From assembly GCA_945861225.1 (NCBI GenBank), contig CAMATU010000008.1:1-39661 (forward strand): 39,661 nt of DNA. The letters are read 5' to 3'. Origin of the DNA: Klebsiella pneumoniae. Its GTDB lineage: Bacteria > Pseudomonadota > Gammaproteobacteria > Ga0077536. This document shows positions 8,443 through 16,984 of this stretch, one piece after another. Position numbers and translations under genes: made by a program. The stretch's first letter is position 1. Each line of letters starts with the position of its first letter. The notes beneath the pieces are model-generated. The model had not been told where the DNA came from and searched no databases. It saw only the letters and a program-made list of their open reading frames with translations.

Positions 8443-9993
8443 TCAAACGATCCGGCTTTGCCTGTTTTCCCAATACCGATCACGCAGTAGGCGTTTATAC
8501 AATTTCCCGGTCGGCAGTCGCGGCAGTTCGCGTTCGAAGTCTATCGAACGCGGACACTTCATATGCGCGAGGTGCTGGCGGCAGAATTCGATCAACTCGC
8601 TCGCTGTTGCCGCGTTTGCCGCAATGTTCGGCTCGAGCTGAACGACCGCTTTGACCTCTTCTCCGAGATCTGAATTCGGCACGCCGAACACCGCTGCGTC
8701 CGTGACCTTGGGGTGGGTGATCAGCAGGTTTTCGCATTCCTGTGGATAGATATTTACGCCGCCGGAAATGATCATGTAAGTTTTCCGGTCGGTCAGATAG
8801 AGGTAGCCTTCTGCATCGGCGTAGCCCACGTCGAAGACCGTACTCATGCTGCTGTCGGCGGAGCGCGCCTCATTGGTTTTTCCCGGATCGTTGAAGTACT
8901 CAAAAGGCGTCGCCGTCTTGAACCAAATGGTACCCGGGGTGCCGTTGGGGCAAGGCTGCATTTCGTCATCGAGAATGTGCAGTTCACCGAGCCTGACTCG
9001 CCCCACCGTGCCGGGATGTGCGAGCCACTCAATGGTGTCACACGCAGTGAAACCGATCCCCTCGGTGGCGCCATAATATTCGTGAACAATCGGTCCCCAC
9101 CAAGCGATCATCGCGTATTTCACTTGCTCCGGGCAGGGCGCGGCAGCATGCACGATGGCTTCCAGCGACGTCAGCTCAAAGCCGCTGCGCAACTCAGGCG
9201 GGAGCTTCAGCAATCGACTGAACATCGTCGGCACCAGCTGACTGTGGGTGACGCCATAACGCTCGATGAGTTGGAGATATTCCTGCGCGTCGAAGCGTTC
9301 CATGATAATGCTGACGCGCCCCTTGCGAAGCGCCAGGTTAATCGCGGTTTGCGGCGCGGAGTGATAAAGCGGTGCGGGTGACAGATACACCATGCCCTCG
9401 CGGTACTGCCAGATGTCGCTCAAAAATTGCATGTAGGGCGACATCTCTGCGGGAGGGAGATCTGCGAGCGGCTTCAGAATGCCCTTCGGACGCCCGGTCG
9501 TGCCGGAGGAGTACAGCATGGGCCTGCCCAGACATTCGTCCGCGATGGGGGTGATCGGATAAGCCGCCACGGCGCGCTCGAAATCGATAAACGGACCATC
9601 ATCACCGGTGCCGTCCACCATCAGGTGCACGCGCACATTAGGACACTGCTGCATGGCCTGAAGCGCGATGTCGCGCTTATTGCGCGAAGTCACGACAATC
9701 TCCGACTGGCTGTCGTTCACGATGAACGCCAATTCATCAGCTGTCAGATAAGAATTGATGCACGTGTAGTAAAGACCAGCACGCTCGCCAGCGGCACACG
9801 CGATCAGATAATGCGCATTGTTCTCCATGAAAATCGCGTAATGCGCGCGGGCGCGCAGACCATGCGCACGGAAAAACTGCGCCAGTTGATTGGCCCGCGC
9901 TTCAAACTCTCCATAAGTCACCGTCTCACCGGTCTTTGCCATGACGAAGCAAGGATCCTGTGGGCGTTCGAGGGCCTGTTGCCGTGCGTACAC
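8443..9993 (-). CDS. AMP-dependent acyl-CoA ligase (FadD-like)
   Basis: 516 residues of the ANL adenylating superfamily. The ATP-binding loop reads YSSGTTGRPKGI, the A5 region YYGATEGIG, the A7/A8 hinge LYLTDRKTYMIISGGVNIYP, and the catalytic lysine lies in LPTGKLYKRLLRDR near the C-terminus. Such enzymes activate a carboxylic acid to its acyl-CoA with ATP through an acyl-adenylate. In this operon a steroid side-chain acid, terpenoid acid or ring-cleavage acid is likely, but sequence alone does not decide. The start is GTG with GAGGAG upstream, 12 bases after the FAD dehydrogenase stop, so the genes are probably co-transcribed. Confidence 0.92.
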   Translation of the reverse strand: MYARQQALERPQDPCFVMAKTGETVTYGEFEARANQLAQFFRAHGLRARAHYAIFMENNAHYLIACAAGERAGLYYTCINSYLTADELAFIVNDSQSEIVVTSRNKRDIALQAMQQCPNVRVHLMVDGTGDDGPFIDFERAVAAYPITPIADECLGRPMLYSSGTTGRPKGILKPLADLPPAEMSPYMQFLSDIWQYREGMVYLSPAPLYHSAPQTAINLALRKGRVSIIMERFDAQEYLQLIERYGVTHSQLVPTMFSRLLKLPPELRSGFELTSLEAIVHAAAPCPEQVKYAMIAWWGPIVHEYYGATEGIGFTACDTIEWLAHPGTVGRVRLGELHILDDEMQPCPNGTPGTIWFKTATPFEYFNDPGKTNEARSADSSMSTVFDVGYADAEGYLYLTDRKTYMIISGGVNIYPQECENLLITHPKVTDAAVFGVPNSDLGEEVKAVVQLEPNIAANAATASELIEFCRQHLAHMKCPRSIDFERELPRLPTGKLYKRLLRDRYWENRQSRIV

Positions 9994-10005
9994 TATGGAA
10001 GCTCC

Positions 10006-11499
10006 TCAGGCATTCGTGGAACGGCTGTCGCGAGTGTTGGCATATCGCAATGCTGCGTGTCGCCCTGCTTGCCTGCCGAAGAACGAACCGGTGGCGAGAC
10101 TTAATCCGCTTGCGTAACTCATGCCGCTACGCGGCAGATGCGCCGCCGATCCCCCCACTGCATAAAGGCCACCGAGCGGCAGACCTGAGCTTCCGAGCAC
10201 CTCACCATACTGGTTTGTGTGCAAGCCACCGAGCGTGAGATAGAGATAGGTCGAGCGGCTGCAGGAGACATCGAAGGCGGCGTACGGCGGGCGGTCGAGT
10301 GGTTTCAGCCAGTCGGTGTGCTTGTGGAATTTCCCATCGCCACCAGCCTTGACGTCCGCGTTGTACTCCGCAAGCGTGTGCTGCAAGACTCCCGTTGGAA
10401 TATTCAATCCCGCTTCCATCTCACCGACCGTGTCCCAACCATCGACCAGCGTGTGATGCGGGAATTCGAGCTCGGGATAAGCGAAAATCTCCGAGTCGAC
10501 GATGAGATAGGCGACCTGATCGGGCTGCAACATGATGTGCGACGCGGTGCGACCATGATAGCTGTCCTCCGCGACGAAGCGCTCGCCACGCGCATTCACC
10601 AGTACGCCTTTGATGAGATCTGCCGGGGGATAAAACGATGCCGTGCAGACCACCCCGTTCATATCTTCGACTGCGCCGCCTACGGACTGTCCGAGCAGAA
10701 TCCCCGCGCCGTCGTTATAAGGAATCCCAAAGGGTTCGGCAGTTTCGGATAGCGCTGGCAGGTGGGCTTTAACCATTTCGCGATTGAAGCTGAAGCCGCC
10801 CGCCGCAATGATGACCGCACCGTTGGCGCGAATGTCGAGCGTGGTACCCGCCTGCCGCAGGCGCACGCCAGCGACATTTCCCGCCTCGTCGGTAATGAGG
10901 TCAGTCACGCGGCCGTCATATAGCGCACGCACGCCGGCGTGTTCACACTGCGCGAAGAGTGCGGTCATCGCGGCGCCCCCTGCGCTATCGCCAGCGGCCG
11001 CTACCGCATGGCCCCGCATGACGGGTGTCGCGATATCGCGAAACGGCCAGACTGCTTCGTTGCCGGTGCTCATCAAGCATTCGGTGCTCATCAGAAACAT
11101 CGCCTTGCCGTGGTAAGCGGTCCGTTCGAAAGGGATGCCCTGCGCCTCCAGCCAATTGAAATGTTCAACACTGCCGTCACAAAAGGCGCGCAAGGAATCC
11201 CGATTGGACGGTTGGATATTAGCCTCGAGATAGCGGTACAGGTTGTCCGGCGTATCCACAAAGCCACACGCGGCTTGCACCGGCGTGCCGCCGCCGAGAT
11301 AAAAAATTCCGCACGAAACGGCGCTCGCGCCGCCCCCTCCGCTGGCACGTTCAATGACTAATACCTGCGCCCCAGCACGGCGTGCCTCCAGCGCCGCGCA
11401 GGCGCCAGCAATGCCGTAACCGATGATTAGAACATCGGCCTCGTCATGCCACTGCGTGACGTCACGCGTGAGAATTGGGTGGACTTTCGCCGTAATCAT
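10006..11499 (-). CDS. FAD-dependent dehydrogenase, 3-ketosteroid-dehydrogenase-like
   Basis: About 497 residues from the ATG at 11499, chosen because it starts 10 bases after the MaoC stop and just before the FAD fold. The dinucleotide motif is ADVLIIGYGIAGACAALEARRAG with the acidic end at VIERASGGGGASAVS. A fumarate-reductase-type flavoprotein domain follows (VIIAAGGFSFNREM, LGGLHTNQYGEVL, GLYAVGGSAAHLPRSGMSYASGLSLATGSFFGR). This layout is shared by 3-ketosteroid delta1- and delta4-dehydrogenases and related FAD-binding proteins that desaturate a ring next to a ketone. The exact substrate is an inference from family and operon. Confidence 0.86.
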   Translation of the reverse strand: MITAKVHPILTRDVTQWHDEADVLIIGYGIAGACAALEARRAGAQVLVIERASGGGGASAVSCGIFYLGGGTPVQAACGFVDTPDNLYRYLEANIQPSNRDSLRAFCDGSVEHFNWLEAQGIPFERTAYHGKAMFLMSTECLMSTGNEAVWPFRDIATPVMRGHAVAAAGDSAGGAAMTALFAQCEHAGVRALYDGRVTDLITDEAGNVAGVRLRQAGTTLDIRANGAVIIAAGGFSFNREMVKAHLPALSETAEPFGIPYNDGAGILLGQSVGGAVEDMNGVVCTASFYPPADLIKGVLVNARGERFVAEDSYHGRTASHIMLQPDQVAYLIVDSEIFAYPELEFPHHTLVDGWDTVGEMEAGLNIPTGVLQHTLAEYNADVKAGGDGKFHKHTDWLKPLDRPPYAAFDVSCSRSTYLYLTLGGLHTNQYGEVLGSSGLPLGGLYAVGGSAAHLPRSGMSYASGLSLATGSFFGRQAGRHAALRYANTRDSRSTNA

Positions 11500-11509
11500 C
11501 TGGCTGTCG

Positions 11510-12376
11510 TCAACTGGCCGGCCCGATAATCGCGCGGCCGTTATCCATGACGACCTTGTCGCGCTCAACAGCGCGCGTGCGCACCGACACAGTCTCGCCC
11601 TCCACCCACAGCTCGGTACGCAGCGTATCGCCCGGCATGACGGGCGCTGTAAATCGCACGTCGAAAGATTTCAGGCGCGTGGGATCGGCATCACACACGC
11701 TCTCGAGGATCGCACGGCCGCCGATGCCGAAGGTCGCAAGACCATGCAGAATCGGCTGCTCGAAGCCCCCTTTCTTCGCCACTGCCGGATCCACATGCAG
11801 GGGATTGAGATCGCCCGACAGGCGATAGATGAGCGCTATTTGCGGCAAGGTCTCGACGATTGAGACGTGATCCGGCGCGCGCGCAGGAATCTGATGTGGG
11901 ACAGATGGCGTCGCCGCCTGCCCCCCAAAGCCACCGTTGCCGCGGCACATCAACGTCTGGCGAATGGTGGCAATGAGCTCGCCGCTGACGGCATCGAGCA
12001 CATCGCGCTCGTAATACAGCTGCGCGCCCTTACCTTCGCCGCGATCGCTCACCTCAGTAATGCGCGAGCGGCCAATAACCTCGCCCTGCACCGGAATTGG
12101 TCGAAATAAACTCAAGCCGTGTTCGCCATGCAGCATCTTGGTCCAGTCGATACCTAACTCGGGGTTGCTCGCCCAAAACCCTGGATGCGCGAGCACCACG
12201 GCCATCATCGGCAGCGTCTTGAGCTCCCTCTCATAGGTGTATTGCAGATGCGCCGGATCGGTGGGACGTGAACCGAGACCAAGCCCCAGCGCGTAGAGGA
12301 TCACGTCACGCGGGCTGTAAGTCTGGCGCGATTCTTTAAATTTGTAGGAGAGCAAAAAATCTCGATTGAATGGCAT
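11510..12376 (-). CDS. MaoC-type double-hotdog enoyl-CoA hydratase
   Basis: 288 residues starting at MPFNRDFLLSYKF. It has two hotdog halves, as in hydratase 2 enzymes. The C-terminal half carries the hydratase signature YRLSGDLNPLHVDP with catalytic Asp189 and His194, followed by ILHGLATFGIGGRAI. The N-terminal half (VILYALGLGLGSRPTDPAHLQYTYE) is the non-catalytic, substrate-tunnel half. The family hydrates trans-2-enoyl-CoA to the (R)-3-hydroxyacyl-CoA, often with bulky steroid or branched side chains. It lies between the beta-hydroxyacid dehydrogenase (49 bases upstream) and the FAD dehydrogenase (10 bases downstream) in the operon. Confidence 0.92.
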   Translation of the reverse strand: MPFNRDFLLSYKFKESRQTYSPRDVILYALGLGLGSRPTDPAHLQYTYERELKTLPMMAVVLAHPGFWASNPELGIDWTKMLHGEHGLSLFRPIPVQGEVIGRSRITEVSDRGEGKGAQLYYERDVLDAVSGELIATIRQTLMCRGNGGFGGQAATPSVPHQIPARAPDHVSIVETLPQIALIYRLSGDLNPLHVDPAVAKKGGFEQPILHGLATFGIGGRAILESVCDADPTRLKSFDVRFTAPVMPGDTLRTELWVEGETVSVRTRAVERDKVVMDNGRAIIGPAS

Positions 12377-12425
12377 GGCTCCCGCCTTCACATAGGTTAG
12401 AGATTAACGCGACAGATGCCGCGAA

Positions 12426-13337
12426 TTAGGGCCGATTCAGCGGCGGCTTTTGAAGCGCCGGCAAAGTGACACCAGCGGTAGCTTCAAGCACCTTCACCGT
12501 CGCGAAGAAATCATTCTTCCCCAAGCCCGCAGCTAGCGCGCGCTGATACACGCCAGAAGCCGCTGCTGTCATCGGCATCTCAGCGCCGACTGCTTCTGCT
12601 GAAGCCAGCGCTACTTCAATGTCTTTGGCGGCAATCGCAAGCGCAAACACGTCTTGCTCAAATTTTCGCGAAAGCACAAGTGAGGCGCGCGCCAACAAGG
12701 ATCCCGCTGAACTCACCTTGAGCACTTCCAGCACTGCGCTCGGGTCCATGCCGGCTTTCACCCCCAGCACAAAGCCCTCTTGAATCAGCACACTCGCGGA
12801 CAGAAAAATCTGATTGTTAATGAGCTTGGTGAGCGTACCGGCACCAGCCGGTCCCAGGTAGAAAATATTCTCGCCGAAACATTCCAGCAGGTGTCGGATG
12901 GCCTCGAACGCGGCTTGTTCACCGCCCACCATGATCGCGAGTTTGCCGGCGCTAGCGCCCACTCTGCCGCCGGACACGGGCGCATCCAGATACTGAATCC
13001 CCTTACCCTGTGCCGACGTCGCAATCGCCCGGTTGAGCGCGATAGCGTTCGTCGATAAATCGATAATCGTCGTAGCGGGCAACGCGTGCGCAAGTAGCCC
13101 GTGCTCACCGAGGACCACTTCTTCGATTTGCCTGGGACCTGGTAGCGACAGGAAAATAGTCGCGCAGGTTTCGGCAATTTCCTGAATTGAAGCCGCGCGC
13201 TGTGCGCCCTTAGCCTCGTGGGGGCGGGTTGCCTCGCGATTGAGATCGTAAACCCGCAGAAGATGCCCACCATCGATCAAACGTTCAGCCATCGGGCTGC
13301 CGATGGTCCCCGTGCCAATAAAACCGATTGCCTTCAT
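12426..13337 (-). CDS. Beta-hydroxyacid dehydrogenase (3-hydroxyisobutyrate dehydrogenase family)
   Basis: 303 residues. The Rossmann motif GFIGTGTIGSPMAERL is at the N-terminus, the substrate loop DAPVSGGRVGA at 118-127, the catalytic lysine K171 in GAGTLTKLINNQ, and a helical C-terminal dimer domain follows. Members oxidise 3-hydroxy acids or 3-hydroxyisobutyrate-like compounds with NAD(P)+, or act as tartronate semialdehyde or imine reductases. The substrate here is not known; the operon suggests a branched or cyclic hydroxyacid. The ATG overlaps the stop of the monooxygenase gene (ATGA), so the two are likely translationally coupled. Confidence 0.9.
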   Translation of the reverse strand: MKAIGFIGTGTIGSPMAERLIDGGHLLRVYDLNREATRPHEAKGAQRAASIQEIAETCATIFLSLPGPRQIEEVVLGEHGLLAHALPATTIIDLSTNAIALNRAIATSAQGKGIQYLDAPVSGGRVGASAGKLAIMVGGEQAAFEAIRHLLECFGENIFYLGPAGAGTLTKLINNQIFLSASVLIQEGFVLGVKAGMDPSAVLEVLKVSSAGSLLARASLVLSRKFEQDVFALAIAAKDIEVALASAEAVGAEMPMTAAASGVYQRALAAGLGKNDFFATVKVLEATAGVTLPALQKPPLNRP

Positions 13338-14998
13338 TTAGCGTCCTTTTGCGGTGCTGATCGTTCGAGAACAAAACCGGCGTAGCCTTGCGCGGCCACC
13401 TCCTCACACTTTTCGCGATAGCGCGGTAAGCCGCCACCATAAGCCAAAAACGTGCGCTTCTTACCCGGAATGTTCGCCCCCATGAACCAGGAATTCGCGG
13501 TGGAAAACAACGTGTGGGAGACCACTTCTTCGCAGTGCTGTCGCCACTGCTCTTCCGCCTCCTCGGTGGCACGAATCCGCTTGATGTCGTTCTCGCGCAG
13601 ATACCGAATGCATTCCGTCACCCATTCCACGTTCTGTTCGATGCAGCGCGGCACATTGCAAAAATTCGCGGCGTTATGCGCGCCCACAACGGTGAACAGA
13701 TTCGGGAATCCTGCGATCTGCAGGCCGAGATACGTACGCGGACCGTCACGCCATTTGTCTTTCAGACTCTGACCCTGCTCGCCACGAATATCCATGCGGG
13801 TCAGCGCGCCGGTCACCGCATCAAAGCCTGTCGCAAAAATAATCACGTCAAATTCGAACTCAGCCGCTGACGTTTTAATACCCTTCGCGGTGAGACATTC
13901 GATGGGCGTCTTATGAAGATCGATCAACTGCACATTGGGTCGATTGTAGGCTTCATAGTAGCCGCTCTCGAGCGGCACGCGCTTGGTCCCAAAGCAGTGA
14001 TCGCGGGGGGTGAGCCGTTCGGCAATTTCCGGATCGTTAACCCGCTCGCGGATTTTCTTGCGCACGAACTCGGCGATTGTGGCGTTGGCTTTTTCGTCCG
14101 TCATGATGTCGTGAAAATTGCCGAGCCAGAAGCCGAATCCTGGTGCCTGCCAGAGGCGCTCGTAGATCGCCTCACGCTCCTCGGGCGTGACATCGAAAAC
14201 CGAGCGGGGATCGAAATCGTGGATGAACGCGCCGAAAGTCTCGCGGCAGCGCTCAAACATTGCGCCGTAGCGCGCCTTAAGTTCGTCCTGTTCCGCTGGC
14301 TTGATCGGTTGATTGTTAAGCGGCACGCAGTAGTTTGCGGTGCGTTGAAAGACGGTGAGGTGGCCAACATTCTTGGCGAGTTCGGTAATCAACTGAACTG
14401 CCGTGGCGCCCGACCCGATTACGCCCACGCGTTTGTGACTGAGATCGATTGGATGATGCGGCCATTTCGCGGTGTGCCAGCATTCACCGTTGAAGTCGCC
14501 GATCCCGGGAATATCGGGCGTATACGGCGCGGAAAGCACGCCCACCGCGGTGATCAGATATTTTGCGCGAGCGTGATCGCCAGCCTCGGTAGTGACCTCC
14601 CAGAAATTATCAGTGGCATTATAGATTGCCGACGCGATGCGTGATTTGAAACGGATATCCCGCCGCAGATCGAATTTATCTGCCACGAAATCCAGATAGC
14701 GCAAGGTCTCTGGCTGGGCGGCGAAATGTTCGCTCCACTCCCAGTCTTCCAGCAATGTCTGGGAGAACGAGTAGCCATAGGTGTAACTCTCGGAATCAAA
14801 ACGCGCGCCGGGATAGCGATTCCAGTACCACGTGCCACCCACACCGGTGCCCGCCTCGAACACGCGAACAGAAAGTCCAAGTTCACGCAACCGATAGAGT
14901 TGATACAGTCCCGAGATCCCTGCACCAATGATGATGGCGTCGAACGTTGCGCACGCGGCGGGAGAAGTGCCCGGGTGCATTGTGGCGGTGCTGGACAT
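13334..14998 (-). CDS. Baeyer-Villiger monooxygenase (class B flavoprotein)
   Basis: 554 residues from the ATG at 14998, which has GGAG 8 bases upstream; an in-frame upstream start at 15076 lies inside a mobile element and is rejected. The FAD motif IIIGAGISG is at 22-30. The Baeyer-Villiger fingerprint FxGxxxHxxxWP is met exactly at 169-180 (FNGECWHTAKWP). The NADPH motif VGVIGSGATAVQ follows, and the C-terminus has IIFATGFDAVTGAL. The enzyme would insert oxygen next to a ketone to give an ester or lactone, using NADPH and O2. It fits steroid, cyclohexanone-type or terpenoid ketones; which is not decidable. It is the first gene of the seven-gene minus-strand operon. Confidence 0.95.
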   Translation of the reverse strand: MSSTATMHPGTSPAACATFDAIIIGAGISGLYQLYRLRELGLSVRVFEAGTGVGGTWYWNRYPGARFDSESYTYGYSFSQTLLEDWEWSEHFAAQPETLRYLDFVADKFDLRRDIRFKSRIASAIYNATDNFWEVTTEAGDHARAKYLITAVGVLSAPYTPDIPGIGDFNGECWHTAKWPHHPIDLSHKRVGVIGSGATAVQLITELAKNVGHLTVFQRTANYCVPLNNQPIKPAEQDELKARYGAMFERCRETFGAFIHDFDPRSVFDVTPEEREAIYERLWQAPGFGFWLGNFHDIMTDEKANATIAEFVRKKIRERVNDPEIAERLTPRDHCFGTKRVPLESGYYEAYNRPNVQLIDLHKTPIECLTAKGIKTSAAEFEFDVIIFATGFDAVTGALTRMDIRGEQGQSLKDKWRDGPRTYLGLQIAGFPNLFTVVGAHNAANFCNVPRCIEQNVEWVTECIRYLRENDIKRIRATEEAEEQWRQHCEEVVSHTLFSTANSWFMGANIPGKKRTFLAYGGGLPRYREKCEEVAAQGYAGFVLERSAPQKDAK

Positions 14999-15068
14999 GG
15001 TCAGTTTCTCCGGTCGATGCGCGTGTGAAGAGAGTCTCGACGAGACTGTGCGAGTATATACAGCTTGA

Positions 15069-15282
15069 AATGGCACTTAACCGAAGGCACGTGACAAAGA
15101 AGTCACGCGCACTTCGTTCCTGGTACCGTAGGAGCGGCTTTAGCCGCGAGTGGGCGATCCAGCACTGTTCGCGGCTAAAGCCGCTCCTACAGAGGATTGT
15201 GAAGAAACGGCTGCTTGCTCTCAAGTGCCGTCCTACCAACGCGCTTAACTCAACGCTTTGCCCCGTTAAGTTAAGTGCGATT
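15069..15282. mobile_element. MITE-like element, copy B (214 bp, REPIN core)
   Basis: Bounded by terminal inverted repeats AATGGCACTTAAC on the left and, read in reverse complement, AATCGCACTTAAC on the right. Its arms match copy A (2025-2240) only when read in reverse complement: the 83-nt arm then aligns gap-free to copy A with 12/12 matches at its outer end and 15/17 at GTTGG(C/T)AGGACG(A/G)CACT. It lies between the divergent monooxygenase and P450 genes, so it may carry or disturb their promoters. The rest of this 15.0-15.4 kb spacer shows only the P450 leader. Confidence 0.75.
15128..15190. repeat. REPIN-like palindrome, copy 2 (GTAG type)
   Basis: The same 63-bp palindromic core as at 2117-2179: identical 22-bp perfect inverted arms and a 19-bp centre with two substitutions. 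On the plus strand the centre runs in the same direction in both copies, although the surrounding element arms run in opposite directions. Confidence 0.85.
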
Positions 15283-15408
15283 CCATACCGCTTCCCATTT
15301 GCTGGAATCCACTTCTGCGTGGTGCTCTAATGTTGCCCACTCAACGCTGTGCTCACCATCTGGCACAGCGCCTTGCCCTCACGCTTCTCTGTCTAAAGGA
15401 CGCGCATC

Positions 15409-16614
15409 ATGAAAGCTCCGCTGCTCGATCTCTCTGATAGCCGGAGCTTCGCGCACGGTTTCCCTCATGAGTTTTTCACTTGGCTGCGCGCCCACGAACC
15501 CCTGTATTGGCATCCTCCCACGAACGTCACCCCGGATGGCGAAGGCTTCTGGGTGTTCAGCCGTTACGCGGATGTGAATGAAGTGATCATGGATCCAGTG
15601 TCGTACTCCTCCGACAAGGGTGGCGCTCGTACGGCGGGCGGGACCACAATAAAAGACGAGCTGTCTGCCGGCAAAGTGATGAATCAAACGGACGACCCTT
15701 TACACCGTCGCCTGCGGGCGATTGTGAACGAGGGCTTCACGGTCAAAACAATCGCCGCGCTGGAAGAAGAATTGCGCGCCCGCACGCGCAAATTGCTGCA
15801 AGGCATCCAGGCCGGCGAGCATTTCGATTTCGCGCAAAAGGTGGCGCGAGAGATCCCGACACAGGCCATTTGTATCGTGCTGGGCGTGCCGGAGGAAGAT
15901 CGCCTGATGCTCGCAGACTGGGTGGACCACGGCATCGAGGCGCCGTCGGAGGCGGTTATCGCAGAGGAATACGTGCGCAAAATCCGTCGCTATGCGCAAG
16001 GATTGATCGAACGGAAGCGCGCCGTGCCACAGGACGATATTTTCTCAACCATCGTACATGCGCGGTTCGCCGCGGACGGCTCAACGTTATCCGATCATGA
16101 GCTGCGCTCTTTTTTTGGTCTGCTGTTTCCGGCGGGGGCGGAAACCACGACGCGCGCGATCAGCGGCGGCATGCTGGCGCTGATCGAACGCCCTGCCGCG
16201 TGGCAGCAATTACGCGCGGATCCCGCCCTGCTTAAAACTGCGGTCGAAGAAATCCTTCGCTGGACCACCCCCTCCTGTTACAAGCGACGGACCGCCACGC
16301 GCGATATCCCGCACGCCGGGAAGCTTATCCGCGAGGGCGACAAGGTGACTTTTTGGGAGATGTCAGCCAATCACGACGAACTGGTCTTTGATCGTCCGTT
16401 TGAATTCGACGTCACGCGCACACCGAACCGCCATATTGCGTTCGGCGCTGGCGTGCATTTCTGTTTGGGCTCAGCACTCGCGCGGCTGGAACTTAAGGTT
16501 GTGTTCGAAGAGTTGTTACGCAGCGGCCTGAATTTTGTGCTCGACGGCACGCCGCAATGGATGCCGAATAATCGGCTAGTGGGTTTGAAGAGCCTGCCGC
16601 TGCGCGCACGCTGA
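15409..16614 (+). CDS. Cytochrome P450 (CYP124/125/142-like hydroxylase)
   Basis: 401 residues, the normal length of a soluble bacterial P450. The I helix reads FPAGAETTTRA with the acid-alcohol pair at 245-246, ExxR is E281-I-L-R284, and the haem loop FGAGVHFCLGSALAR carries the thiolate Cys352. The early motif QTDDPLHRRLRAIVNEGFT and the overall pattern resemble P450s that hydroxylate the terminal carbon of steroid side chains or terpenoid alcohols (CYP124/125/142 group). It would need a ferredoxin and a reductase, neither of which adjoins it. AAAGGA precedes the ATG by 8 bases. It is transcribed away from the monooxygenase operon, across the MITE-like element. Confidence 0.94.
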   Translation: MKAPLLDLSDSRSFAHGFPHEFFTWLRAHEPLYWHPPTNVTPDGEGFWVFSRYADVNEVIMDPVSYSSDKGGARTAGGTTIKDELSAGKVMNQTDDPLHRRLRAIVNEGFTVKTIAALEEELRARTRKLLQGIQAGEHFDFAQKVAREIPTQAICIVLGVPEEDRLMLADWVDHGIEAPSEAVIAEEYVRKIRRYAQGLIERKRAVPQDDIFSTIVHARFAADGSTLSDHELRSFFGLLFPAGAETTTRAISGGMLALIERPAAWQQLRADPALLKTAVEEILRWTTPSCYKRRTATRDIPHAGKLIREGDKVTFWEMSANHDELVFDRPFEFDVTRTPNRHIAFGAGVHFCLGSALARLELKVVFEELLRSGLNFVLDGTPQWMPNNRLVGLKSLPLRAR

Positions 16615-16678
16615 TTGCTGCGGGTACGCCTGGCACGGAGATACACGCGCGCTCGGTCAGCACCCCGTATGCTTGAAC

Positions 16679-16984
16679 CTAGAAACGGCCACTAATACCG
16701 CTGCCATCGATCGCACCGTCGTCGGCATCCACAGAATCGGTGAGCGCTGAGGCTAACGTGAAGATAGCGGGCGTCGTCGTCGACACACCCAGGGTATTCA
16801 ATGCACCATCTTCAAAATCTTCGACGAATACCGGAGTGCCCAAAGTCTTGAAGGGGCTATCGGCGAAGCTCAGATAGACACTGGGGCCGATGAAGCTCGC
16901 GCCGAGCGTAACCGCAAATGCCGCCGGTACAAACAGCAGACCTGCAGCGGTGCCGAGCAACGCGCGTTTGGAATTAAATAGTCG
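16679..16984 (-). pseudogene. Fragment of a secreted (PEP-CTERM-like) protein
   Basis: The readable part begins near FNSKRALLGTAAGLLFVPAAFA, a signal-peptide-like stretch without a good start codon. It goes on through SVYLSFADSPFKTLGTPVFVEDFEDGALNT and ends SVDADDGAIDGSGISGRF at a stop. The FVEDFEDG and VDADDGAIDGSG pattern is typical of the N-terminal part of exported PEP-CTERM-type proteins, which are normally two or more times longer and end with a sorting helix. Here the body and any PEP-CTERM tail are missing. The open frame extends upstream to 17158 but through an extragenic repeat-like stretch, so that extension is not trusted. Confidence 0.55.

Noticed and set aside
8713-9381. A long plus-strand frame antisense to the acyl-CoA ligase, and similar frames opposite other genes
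   Set aside because: These are mirror frames of well-supported genes in GC-rich DNA, without ribosome sites or domain content of their own.
2117-15190. The repeated palindromes as parts of a CRISPR array
   Set aside because: There are only two copies, 13 kb apart, no regular spacers and no cas genes.
15361-15376. A sigma-54-like promoter (TGGCAC ... TTGC) before the P450 gene
   Set aside because: The GG-to-GC distance is one base too long (11 rather than 10 between them), which sigma-54 does not tolerate well.
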